DNA of 64,000 nt from CAZELM01 sp964512995 (GTDB lineage Bacteria > CSSED10-310), in the NCBI GenBank assembly GCA_964512995.1, contig CAZELM010000016.1:1-64000 (forward strand), written 5' to 3'. The notes beneath the pieces are model-generated. The model was not told where the DNA came from and did not search any database. It saw only the letters and a program-made list of their open reading frames with translations. A program made the translations under genes and the position numbers. Positions 52,276 through 61,244 of this stretch are shown here, piece after piece (the stretch's first letter is position 1; each line of letters opens with the position of its first letter).

Positions 52276-53553
52276 ATGCAGGATGATGCTGTTTTATTGT
52301 TTGATATGGTCATGGGGATCTCCGAGGCGATCGATCTTGTGAGTCCCGTCTTGGTAAATCATCATCTGCAGGTTGCATATATCGCACTGAGCTTATCTGA
52401 TGCCCTTGGATATGACGCCGACATGAGACAAGATATCTGGACTGCAGCAGCCCTCCATGATATTGGTGCGTTATCCTTGAAAGAACGGTTGGATACATTC
52501 GAATTCGAGTATGAAAAGCCTGCGTTTCATGCAAACGTAGGGTATTTTCTTCTCCGTAACTTCGATCCACTTGCGCATTCAGCCAACCTGATCCATTATC
52601 ATCATATCCCATGGGATTATGGGAAATATTCATTGATTAACGGGGATATCGTCCCAGTTGAAGCACATATCCTGCATCTTGCAGATCGAATTGCGGTTCT
52701 GATTCAAAAAGAACAGGAACCGCTGTGTCAACGTCCACGGATTATTAATGCGATATCCGAACATGTTGGAACACGGTTCTTGCCCGATCTGGTCGCTATT
52801 TTTCAGGAAATTTCCCAACGCGATCATTTCTGGTATGACGTCGCCTCTCCTTCCATCTCCCGGATCATCACACAGAAAACCCATTTCCAGCAAATTCCGA
52901 TGAACCTGATCAACCTCATTACAATCACCCGAATGTTATCACGGGTGATCGATTTCCGGAGTCAGTTTACTGCAACTCATTCCTCTGGCGTTGCGGTTGT
53001 TTCGGAGTATCTTGCACGGCATTGTGGTTTCTCTGATGAAGATATCCTTCGGATTAAAATAGCCGGTTATCTCCATGATGTGGGGAAATTAGCCATTCCT
53101 TCAGAGATCTTAGAGAAACAAGGGACCTTGAATAATCTGGAGAAAAATATTCTTCGGATGCACGTCTATAATACCTTTCAGATTCTCCAGAATATCGGTT
53201 TTCCGGGTGATATCACATCCTGGGCTTCCTATCATCACGAGAAGTTGAATGGGGCGGGCTATCCGTTTCAAATGAAAGGTGATGAAATTTCACTGGGAGC
53301 AAGAATTGTTGCTGTGGCGGATATTTTTACAGCTACGTCAGAAAATAGACCCTACCGGATTGGAATGGAGGCTTCTGATGTTCTGTCATCACTGGATCGC
53401 CTGGTTAATAACGGTGCACTCGATGCTGAGGTTGTCTCTGTTCTGAAGTCTCATTTTATTGAGATCAATGACATGCGGATCGAAGAACAACTCCAGGAAG
53501 GCATGGAATACAACGAATTCCTCCAGCTCTCGAACACATCTGTATCCCAATAG
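52276..53553 (+). CDS. Tandem HD and HD-GYP domain protein
   Basis: The 425-residue cytoplasmic protein holds two HD-type domains. The first (about 20-180) has AALHDIGALSLKERL and IHYHHIPWDYG but no GYP loop. The second (about 220-420) has YLHDVGKLAIPSEIL and YHHEKLNGAGYPFQMKGDEISLGARIVAVADIF. The usual DGxGYP is NGAGYP here, so catalysis is uncertain but not excluded. HD-GYP domains degrade cyclic di-GMP, and a paired degenerate domain may serve as a sensor. There is no membrane segment. The gene is alone behind the terminator at 52204. Confidence 0.86.
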   Translation: MQDDAVLLFDMVMGISEAIDLVSPVLVNHHLQVAYIALSLSDALGYDADMRQDIWTAAALHDIGALSLKERLDTFEFEYEKPAFHANVGYFLLRNFDPLAHSANLIHYHHIPWDYGKYSLINGDIVPVEAHILHLADRIAVLIQKEQEPLCQRPRIINAISEHVGTRFLPDLVAIFQEISQRDHFWYDVASPSISRIITQKTHFQQIPMNLINLITITRMLSRVIDFRSQFTATHSSGVAVVSEYLARHCGFSDEDILRIKIAGYLHDVGKLAIPSEILEKQGTLNNLEKNILRMHVYNTFQILQNIGFPGDITSWASYHHEKLNGAGYPFQMKGDEISLGARIVAVADIFTATSENRPYRIGMEASDVLSSLDRLVNNGALDAEVVSVLKSHFIEINDMRIEEQLQEGMEYNEFLQLSNTSVSQ

Positions 53554-53970
53554 CTTGCCCTGTGAATGTCTGCTGGCAGACGGAATTCCTCCGGTAATAA
53601 ATCCGGCCAACCACGCTTCTCGAAGAGAGTTGACGGGAAATTAACTCCCTTCCGGGCACAGAATTCAGCCGATGGATTCAATGATGGATGAACAATTCAT
53701 GCAATTCTTAGCGCTCATGGATTAGTCTTTACTCAGATCTCCCCCATCAACGAGTTGCTTCTCATGATAATAAGGTCATTTGGCTTGATCTTTGCTAAAT
53801 AATAAAAAGTTGTTTTGTGGGAATCTTTTTTCCTTTTAGCTGACTGCTATCAAGAAAGCTCACGACTGACATTCGTTTCCTAAGAATTTTTAAACACAAT
53901 TCGTTAATAACATTTTTCAATCCGTTGTGTTGGATATGGTCTGGAAAAATTTTTTTGAAAGGATGATGAG
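53554..53970. other. Intergenic region without a recognised gene
   Basis: This 417-bp interval holds a 6-bp inverted repeat GTCTGC-TG-GCAGAC (53568-53581) and an AT-rich stretch before the M14 gene. The frames open here are short and lack binding sites. A weak TTGGCT...TAAAAA pair could be a promoter, but it is poor. Confidence 0.5.
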
Positions 53971-56900
53971 ATGAGAAAATTCACATTTCTTCTGTTATCA
54001 ATGCTGTTTTTCATTACGATCTGCTCAGCATTTTCTGATGAATCATCACTGGAATCCGACATGGTTGTGAATATCCATTTTAAGGATAAAAATCTGGCAT
54101 TTATTCAGTTGAAACCCTTGCATCTTTCATACGAAGACGTTCAGGAAACATGGGCGCGAGCGCTTGTAAAACACTCCCAGTTGGATGAAATCCAGAAACT
54201 CGGTTTCAATGTCGAAGTGCTCTATGAAGACAGTCGCGACCGGGCTGCCGAATGGCGAGAGGCATTGGGTGATCGATGGACCAGCTATGGCTCGGCTGTA
54301 ACAACCATGCAGACAACCGCATCTCAACATGCCAACATTTGCAGGCTGTATGACATTGGACGGACAGTTCAGAATCGTACCATTTATGTCATGCGGATCA
54401 CGGACAATCCGGACATCGATGAAACCAATGAAGCCGAGGTCCGAATGGCAGGAAATATCCATGGGGATGAGTTTATTTCGTTTGAGTTGATGATGTTATT
54501 GATTCAATATCTGACGGATAATTACGGCTCCAATCCCACGGTGACAAATCTCGTTGATAACCGCGATATCTGGGTCCAACCTTCAATCAACCCGGATGGC
54601 CATGAGAATGACACCCGCTATAATGCACATGGTGTCGATCTGAATCGGGATCATGGGTATATGTACAGTTACCAATCCGGAACAGGTCCATTTTCAGAGC
54701 AGGAACTCCAATATTTTAGAGACTGGTCGTTAAATCGAAATTTTTCAATGTCATTATCGTTTCATGGAGTTACGACCTATTTCAATTATGCATGGAATTT
54801 CACCGGGGAGAATGCCTGGGACAAAGCGCAGATGGAATCTCTTGGAAATCAATATACCACATGGAACGGCTATGATGTTGTCGAAGGCTGGGACTGGTAT
54901 CAGACCAATGGGGATACCAATGATTGGAGCTATGGATGCCGGGGGGATTTCGATGTCACCATAGAAACTCCCGGTTATAGCGAGTCTCATATTCAGACGG
55001 ATTGGAACGGAAATCGAGATGCCATTTTATATATTATTGATCAGGCTGCCTATGGGATCTCGGGTGTGGTATCGGACATCAACACAGGCGAGCCTCTGGA
55101 AGGGTTGGTCACAATCATCCAGAAACCGATCATGGTTTATACGGATCCGGTTGCCGGGGATTACCATCGTCCATTGCAAGCAGGAACATATGATATGGTC
55201 GTCTGGGCGAATGGGTATGCACCGATTACGGTTCTGGGTATCAATGTCCAGAATCAGCAAACAACCGTTCGAAATGTCCAACTGGCTCCCAACTATGAAT
55301 ATTTTACCATGCATGTTTGTTGGAACATCATTGATGATCATTATGAGAGTTATTCTGATTCCTGGTATCAGGGCTGGCCTCACAATGCATTGGGTCCTCC
55401 GGACGGTATCCCCTGCTCTCTGGGACGGAATGGTCAATTGGCACTGGATATGGGAGAACATTTTATGATCACCAATAATCCAGGGAACGATGTTATCGTT
55501 TACGAGACTGATGTTGGAGATGGTGATGAGGGATTCACACTGTATGGTTCCTCCGGTAATTTTCTGGGTCCTTGGGTGCTCATAGGAACTGGAATGGGCA
55601 CAACGGAATTCGACCTGACGGGGACAGGTTTATCGATCGTACGCTATTTTAAAATTGTGGATGACAACAATGGAACCTATGATGGCGAAAATCCGGGATA
55701 TGATCTCGATACCATCGGTGCACTAGTCACGGTGCCGGGGTGCGGCCGGATTTCATTGGATGATGTTGCATATTCATGCGATGACACTCAGATTACGATC
55801 ACTCTGGTCGATTCGGACCTGAATACCAATCCAGGAACGCTCCAAAGCACGATCGTAAACATTTACTCCAACTCCAATCCAGCCGGTGAAAATGTCACAT
55901 TAACGGAAATCAGCGTGGATTCCGACACGTTTATCGGAAACATCCAGTTATCGGAAACCCATTCGGGGAGTGGATGGCTTCTGGTTGACCGTGGAGATCT
56001 GATTACGGTTCAGTATCATGATGCCGATTGTCAGGGAATGCCCCGGGATGTCATTGATACGGCCACTGCCAATTGTGCTGATCCCATTCTCAGCTATGTG
56101 TCACACTCCATTCAAACTGACAGCGGCGATCTTGATGGAATCTGGGATCCCGGAGAGACCATCACGGTGGCTGTCACGATCCAGAACACCGGCACTGAAA
56201 CTGCCAGCGGCATTTATGGTACGATCGAAACCAATTTTCCGGAATATGTAACGGTTGATGACGCATCATCCGATTTTCCGAATGCCACAATAGGAGGTTC
56301 TGTCACATCACTCGCTCCCCACTTCACACTCACCGCTTCTCCTGCAACACCCAATCATACACTCGTCACACTGACACTGACCATTTTCTCCAATGATTCG
56401 GAAGATACGTCAACATTCCAGATCGATATCACATCATCTAATTTTGCACGACGGTATTTATGGAATCTGGACATCAATCCCGCCTGGACAACGCAAGGCC
56501 AGTGGGCATGGGGAGTTCCTCAGGGGCAAAGCGGTGATCCGACAACTGGGTCCACGGGCAATAATGTGTATGGATATAATCTGGCAGGAGCATATCCGAA
56601 TAATATGTCAGAAACCTATCTGACTACCTCTGCCATCAACTGCTCCAATCTGACCAATGTCGAAGTCCGGTTCATGCGATGGCTGGGTATCGAAAGTGCC
56701 ACGTATGACCATGCCTCATTCCGGGTATCAACAAATGGAACAACTTGGACTACTGTCTGGGATCACACCGGAAGTACATCCATCGACACCGAGTGGCATG
56801 CCATGACATACAACATTTCATCTATCGCATCCAATCAGCCAGCGGTCTATCTCCGATGGGTCATGGGAACCACAGATTCATCTGTGACGTATGGCGGATG

Positions 56901-57822
56901 GAATATTGATGACATCGAGATCTGGGCAGAATCATCATCATCCCCCACAAATACCCCGACATCGACTCCAACCCGTACACCGACTTTCACTCCAACCCGC
57001 ACACCAACAAGTGTGCCCACCGTGACTCCAACAATAATACCGACTTTCACTCCAACAATGATGCCGACGGCAACTGCTACCATCCTGCCGACATCAACGC
57101 CCACTCCCGATGTTCCGACACCGACTCCGTCCTGTGTGCATGATGGTGATATCAACAACAGCGGCAATCTGACAGCTTCCGATGCGCAGTCTGCATTCTT
57201 AATTGCACTCGGAATGCTATCACCGACTCCCGAGGAACTTTGTTCAGCGGATTGTAATGGGAATGACATCGTTACGGCAGAAGATGCTCAGATGATCTTT
57301 ATGGGTGTGCTGGAACTCGCTTCCTGCTCAGATCCGATATCCAAATCCACATCGAAATCAAAACGATTCCTGACAACTTCACTGACAAACAACTCGGAGT
57401 CGATCCTTCACGCAACCTCCCACGATCGGAATGTTATCTGGATCGAACGGCAGTCTGTCAGTGATGATGGATTCCTGACGGTTGAGATTCTTCTCGAAAA
57501 TGCATCTGTTTCTGTTTCTGCCTTCACGCTCTCTTTGTCTTATGACAGCGGACTGATGTCATTTGTATCGTGTAATACCGGAGACCTGAATCAAAACTGG
57601 ATTGAATTCGGATGCCACCAGATCGAAGACGGTATCGTGAAAATAGCTGGTTACAGTGCAGAAACTGGCTCATATACGGTGATTCCTCAGGGAAGTCTTG
57701 GTGCGCTTGTCCAACTTGTTTTTCACACAACAGAAGGCTCGGTTAGTGACATACGTCGGATGGAAATCAAGGATCTCGAAGACGATCTCCAGGGATTCCA
57801 AATAGAAAATCCGGAATTCTAG
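53971..57822 (+). CDS. Secreted M14 zinc carboxypeptidase with dockerin-like and cohesin-like modules
   Basis: The 1283-residue protein has a signal peptide (ending CSAFS) and an M14 domain (about 100-360). Zinc ligands are His164 and Glu167 in GNIHGDEF and His265 in LSFHGVTTY; the catalytic Glu332 is in VTIETPGYSE. Next are a carboxypeptidase-regulatory-like domain (GISGVVSDINTGEPL) and several beta modules. A Pro/Thr stalk (about 990-1055) leads to a duplicated dockerin-like calcium motif (about 1059-1120: GDINNSGNLTASDAQSAF and ADCNGNDIVTAEDAQMIF). The last part (about 1150-1270) is cohesin-like (FTLSLSYDSGLMSFVSC). It probably removes C-terminal residues outside the cell. It ends with a terminator at 57835. 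Confidence 0.9.
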   Translation: MRKFTFLLLSMLFFITICSAFSDESSLESDMVVNIHFKDKNLAFIQLKPLHLSYEDVQETWARALVKHSQLDEIQKLGFNVEVLYEDSRDRAAEWREALGDRWTSYGSAVTTMQTTASQHANICRLYDIGRTVQNRTIYVMRITDNPDIDETNEAEVRMAGNIHGDEFISFELMMLLIQYLTDNYGSNPTVTNLVDNRDIWVQPSINPDGHENDTRYNAHGVDLNRDHGYMYSYQSGTGPFSEQELQYFRDWSLNRNFSMSLSFHGVTTYFNYAWNFTGENAWDKAQMESLGNQYTTWNGYDVVEGWDWYQTNGDTNDWSYGCRGDFDVTIETPGYSESHIQTDWNGNRDAILYIIDQAAYGISGVVSDINTGEPLEGLVTIIQKPIMVYTDPVAGDYHRPLQAGTYDMVVWANGYAPITVLGINVQNQQTTVRNVQLAPNYEYFTMHVCWNIIDDHYESYSDSWYQGWPHNALGPPDGIPCSLGRNGQLALDMGEHFMITNNPGNDVIVYETDVGDGDEGFTLYGSSGNFLGPWVLIGTGMGTTEFDLTGTGLSIVRYFKIVDDNNGTYDGENPGYDLDTIGALVTVPGCGRISLDDVAYSCDDTQITITLVDSDLNTNPGTLQSTIVNIYSNSNPAGENVTLTEISVDSDTFIGNIQLSETHSGSGWLLVDRGDLITVQYHDADCQGMPRDVIDTATANCADPILSYVSHSIQTDSGDLDGIWDPGETITVAVTIQNTGTETASGIYGTIETNFPEYVTVDDASSDFPNATIGGSVTSLAPHFTLTASPATPNHTLVTLTLTIFSNDSEDTSTFQIDITSSNFARRYLWNLDINPAWTTQGQWAWGVPQGQSGDPTTGSTGNNVYGYNLAGAYPNNMSETYLTTSAINCSNLTNVEVRFMRWLGIESATYDHASFRVSTNGTTWTTVWDHTGSTSIDTEWHAMTYNISSIASNQPAVYLRWVMGTTDSSVTYGGWNIDDIEIWAESSSSPTNTPTSTPTRTPTFTPTRTPTSVPTVTPTIIPTFTPTMMPTATATILPTSTPTPDVPTPTPSCVHDGDINNSGNLTASDAQSAFLIALGMLSPTPEELCSADCNGNDIVTAEDAQMIFMGVLELASCSDPISKSTSKSKRFLTTSLTNNSESILHATSHDRNVIWIERQSVSDDGFLTVEILLENASVSVSAFTLSLSYDSGLMSFVSCNTGDLNQNWIEFGCHQIEDGIVKIAGYSAETGSYTVIPQGSLGALVQLVFHTTEGSVSDIRRMEIKDLEDDLQGFQIENPEF

Positions 57823-57834
57823 ATCGGATTGAAT

Positions 57835-57873
57835 ACTCCCTTCTGGTTCGGTAACTCAGAGGGGAGTTTATTT
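57835..57873 (+). terminator. Rho-independent terminator after the M14 gene
   Basis: ACTCCCTTCTG (57835-57845) pairs with CAGAGGGGAGT (57857-57867), with one G-U pair, and is followed by TTATTT. It starts 12 bases after the stop codon. Confidence 0.75.
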
Positions 57874-58009
57874 CAAGTTCTGTTTTTATCATTGAAACCG
57901 CATTTTTTTGCGGAACACAACGATGTGAATTTCTGTTTTAGGAACAGGATTGGAATTCCCAAGGTCTGAGGTGGGAGTAATTCAGATTCTAATGAAACTC
58001 GCTGGATAC

Positions 58010-58038
58010 TTGTTATCTGAATTTTAAACGAGTAAGAT
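58010..58038 (+). promoter_or_regulatory. Possible promoter for the HEAT-repeat lipoprotein gene
   Basis: TTGTTA and TAAGAT are 17 bases apart and lie about 25-50 bases before the ATG at 58063. Each matches four of six consensus positions, so confidence is limited. Confidence 0.3.
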
Positions 58039-58062
58039 ATCCGTTCTGAGGAGGTTACTGAT

Positions 58063-58737
58063 ATGATACGCATTGTTCTTTTTATAATCATCAACTTATT
58101 ATTGTTCGGTTGTGGAAACGCTGCCAATCAGCAGGCTCAAGATAATTCAGCACATGCGGGGAAATCAATTGGATCAAAACAGACACCCGCTAAACCTGCA
58201 TCACAAAACCAGACGCATACAGATACAACAATTAAACCTACAGAAACAAAATCGATCGCACCCACTACCGCCCCCGATTCCACTGCACAAAAAAGCAACT
58301 CCACCGAAATCAAACAAGATGTACCCCCTGCAGTACCTGTACAAGAATATACATCGCGAGAAGAAGCTCTAAAAGGATTGAACGATAAAGACGCCAATAA
58401 TCGGTGGCGGGCGGTTATGTATTTAAAAAATTTACCGGAAACCGGAACATCCGATCTTTTGGACATGTTGAACAATACCAATGAAGATGTTCGAGCTGCA
58501 GCAACAAAAGCATTGGGAGAACGAACTGCTGATCTCGACAAAGTAGTTCCACGGCTCCGTGAACTCCTGAGTGATCCCAATGCAGGGATCCGAGCAACCG
58601 CTGCACTGACATTGGGGGATATTGGAACACCGGCAGGAGCCGCTATCCAGGATTTAACAAGACTGGCGAATGATCCGGATAAAACAGTTCAGGAAGCTGC
58701 AGCCAATGCCCTGAAGAAAATCCAGGGGAATCAATAG
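58063..58737 (+). CDS. HEAT-repeat lipoprotein
   Basis: The 224-residue protein has a lipobox LFGC (cysteine about residue 17). A long Gln/Thr/Lys/Ser/Pro-rich linker follows (about 20-100). The C-terminal part is HEAT-like (about 105-222) with repeated units such as NRWRAVMYLKNLPETGTSDL, NEDVRAAATKALGERTADLD, NAGIRATAALTLGDIGTPAG and DKTVQEAAANALKKIQ. It is probably tethered to a membrane with the helical repeats exposed, suiting a partner-binding role. AGGAGGT lies seven bases before the ATG. It sits between two secreted-protein genes, so it may anchor or organise their products, an idea based only on position. Confidence 0.82.
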   Translation: MIRIVLFIIINLLLFGCGNAANQQAQDNSAHAGKSIGSKQTPAKPASQNQTHTDTTIKPTETKSIAPTTAPDSTAQKSNSTEIKQDVPPAVPVQEYTSREEALKGLNDKDANNRWRAVMYLKNLPETGTSDLLDMLNNTNEDVRAAATKALGERTADLDKVVPRLRELLSDPNAGIRATAALTLGDIGTPAGAAIQDLTRLANDPDKTVQEAAANALKKIQGNQ

Positions 58738-59066
58738 TCCAAGGGTGCGATCAGGAATCACTCCAATTCTCTACACACATCCATGACAATGGATGATAGC
58801 CGCTTCAAGTATGGCCGCTTATCGTGATGTGGAACAACACAATTACCGGTCAGCATCTACTTCATCGTTTTGATAACCAGCAATTACCAGACGCATAAAA
58901 CCTGTGATCAAATTCGATTTTAAGGGATTCTTTCTTGAAATGTATTTTTGCTCAAATGACTTATGGCTTTTTGGCGATGATTATTATTCGGAAAGGATTC
59001 TCCTGCGATCGCTTAATTGATCAGTTGTGCCATCAATTTTTAGTGGATTTTTCAGAGGAGCGTTTT
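58738..59066. other. Intergenic region without a recognised gene
   Basis: This 329-bp stretch has an open plus frame from 58935 that merges with the lamin-tail gene, but its translation (MKCIFAQMTYGFLAM start) does not look like a signal peptide and the better start is at 59067. No terminator or clear promoter was found. Confidence 0.5.
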
Positions 59067-61232
59067 ATGTTTGTGAGCGGCCATGGTTCGCGGTTCTTCC
59101 CACATTCATTCATGATCATTTTCTGCATGATTATAATCTTCACTGGAATTGATGGAGCTTATTCGGGTACAGTAACAGAGAAAATCGATACAGGGTGTAT
59201 CAATGACGGAGATGTGAATAGCGATGGCCTTCACTCCGCCGGAGATGCTCAAACGGCTTTCCATATCGCTTTAGGCTTTGAGACTCCCACGCCTGAAGAA
59301 AATTGCTCCGCAGATTGCAGTGGTGATGGCCTGGTATCCTCTGGCGATGCGCAACTGATCTTTTTTGCGGCGCTCGGTTCCGGGACATGTGCCGATCCGA
59401 TTCAGACCAGTACACCTACTTCTCCTCCAGCACCGACGGATACTCCTGTACCGGATCCAACAGACACTCCCACACCTATTCAGACGAATACTCCGACACT
59501 GACACCGACGATTTTGCCAACTGAAACGCCGACTCCCACACCCATTCCGGCTGATGTCGTTTTCAATGAAATCGCATGGATGGGAACACTGGCCTCGATA
59601 TCGGATGAATGGATCGAGCTGTACAATAATACGTCATTCTCGATCAATCTAGCCAACTGGCAGATCTGTGAAGTAAATCCATTCGGCGAGCATGTTGTTA
59701 TCACAACACTTTCCGGAACAATACCACCGGATGGTTATTATCTGATCGAACGAACGGACAATGACACGGTGAGCGATATTCCTGCTGACCGGGTGACGTC
59801 CTTTGGTGGATATGGGTTGAATGATGATGGTGAACACCTGATTTTAAAAGATAACAATGCAGAGATAATCGATTTCCTGAATTGTTCCGCTGCGTCTGGC
59901 GGCTGGTTTGCGGGATTGAATGTATCAACCACGAAAAATACGATGGAGCGGATTCATACGACGCTGCCGGGAGATCTTTCATCCAACTGGCGAACGAATG
60001 ACGGATGTCTGATCAATGGCCTGGATGCCGCTGATACACCGATCAACGGATCACCCCGCTCGGAAAACAGCGTGATCGTTCCGACCGCTCCTGACAATCT
60101 GGGGCTGGATTCGGGAGATGGGATTGTTGACGTGAGCTGGTCCAGCGCCTCTCATGCCGGTCGATATCCGATATTGGGATATACCATTTACCGTCGAGAG
60201 GTCTCGACCGAATTCACACCCCTGGATACCGTGATGCTTCCAATCCTGTCGTATCGGGATGAGTCGGTTACAAATGACACGTTGTATTATTACAAAATCA
60301 AAACAATCGACACGGCAAACCAGGAAAGCCACTGTACGTCCGTGATAAAGAATGTTGTTCCGGGACTTCCATCCGATACCTGTTCTAATGTCTACTTCAG
60401 CGAAATCATGTTTTATCCGATCGGCGAAGAGCCGAATGGTGAGTGGATCGAGCTTTACAATCCGACGGAAACGATCATCGATATCAGCGGCTGGCAGTTG
60501 ATCGACAACGAAAATGGTCTCGAATTCGATGGCCGTTATACGTTTCCATCCGACACACTCATTCGACCGGGACAACGTCTGGTGCTGGCCTATACCGAGG
60601 ATGCTGCACCGGGGCATACAGACATCATCTATGGCGCTCCGGCATCCCCCCATCTCGAAGGCCAGCTTGCACTCGATAACACCACAGACAAACTGACACT
60701 CCGGGATGCCCAATGGAAACTGGTAGACATGGTTCAGTACCAAGGGACCTGGATCCATCAGCAAGGTCGGTCGTTATGCCGGAAAGTGTGCCAGCGTGAC
60801 TCCCAATATATTGAAATATATAATAAAGGCGATCAGCCGATTTCATTGGGAGGTCTGATGATTTCCGACTCCATCAATACAGACGTCATTGTTCCATATA
60901 CCCGAAACGAGACCATGTTGCTTCCGGATCATTATGCTCTGATTGTCCATTCTCAATTTCAAAACAATTACGATATCCCATTCGGAACGATCATCATGAG
61001 TTCCGGGGATTTGAACATCGGGAACAGGCTGACGCTATCATCATCCATTTCTCTTCTGTTTGGAGATGAAACGATTGATACCTATACACAATCATTGTCG
61101 CCGGATATCGATATCTCTGTGGAGCGGATCGATCCGCTCCTCGGCGATACCCCAGACAACTGGAACCTCTGCCTGGACGCGAGCGGAAATACTGCTGGTC
61201 GACCAAACAGTGCTTCAACACCAACCCCTTGA
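59067..61232 (+). CDS. Secreted dockerin-like and lamin-tail domain protein
   Basis: The 721-residue protein starts at ATG 59067, six bases after GAGGAG, with a signal peptide (hydrophobic region ending IDGAYSG). A duplicated dockerin-like motif follows (GDVNSDGLHSAGDAQTAF, then ADCSGDGLVSSGDAQLIF) and a Pro/Thr stalk. The first lamin-tail domain opens VVFNEIAWMG and continues DEWIELYNNTS. A fibronectin type III-like domain (about 325-430) comes next. A second lamin-tail domain has NVYFSEIMFYPIGEEPNGEW and ELYNPTE, and a third shorter one is DSQYIEIYNKGDQP. Lamin-tail domains in bacteria occur in extracellular proteins and often accompany nucleases. The PLD gene follows after 12 bases. Confidence 0.86.
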   Translation: MFVSGHGSRFFPHSFMIIFCMIIIFTGIDGAYSGTVTEKIDTGCINDGDVNSDGLHSAGDAQTAFHIALGFETPTPEENCSADCSGDGLVSSGDAQLIFFAALGSGTCADPIQTSTPTSPPAPTDTPVPDPTDTPTPIQTNTPTLTPTILPTETPTPTPIPADVVFNEIAWMGTLASISDEWIELYNNTSFSINLANWQICEVNPFGEHVVITTLSGTIPPDGYYLIERTDNDTVSDIPADRVTSFGGYGLNDDGEHLILKDNNAEIIDFLNCSAASGGWFAGLNVSTTKNTMERIHTTLPGDLSSNWRTNDGCLINGLDAADTPINGSPRSENSVIVPTAPDNLGLDSGDGIVDVSWSSASHAGRYPILGYTIYRREVSTEFTPLDTVMLPILSYRDESVTNDTLYYYKIKTIDTANQESHCTSVIKNVVPGLPSDTCSNVYFSEIMFYPIGEEPNGEWIELYNPTETIIDISGWQLIDNENGLEFDGRYTFPSDTLIRPGQRLVLAYTEDAAPGHTDIIYGAPASPHLEGQLALDNTTDKLTLRDAQWKLVDMVQYQGTWIHQQGRSLCRKVCQRDSQYIEIYNKGDQPISLGGLMISDSINTDVIVPYTRNETMLLPDHYALIVHSQFQNNYDIPFGTIIMSSGDLNIGNRLTLSSSISLLFGDETIDTYTQSLSPDIDISVERIDPLLGDTPDNWNLCLDASGNTAGRPNSASTPTP

Positions 61233-61244
61233 TCCGGAGATGAT

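Noticed and set aside
58935..59066. Upstream start for the lamin-tail protein
   Set aside because: The 44 added residues do not form a normal signal peptide, while ATG 59067 has GAGGAG and a clear signal peptide.
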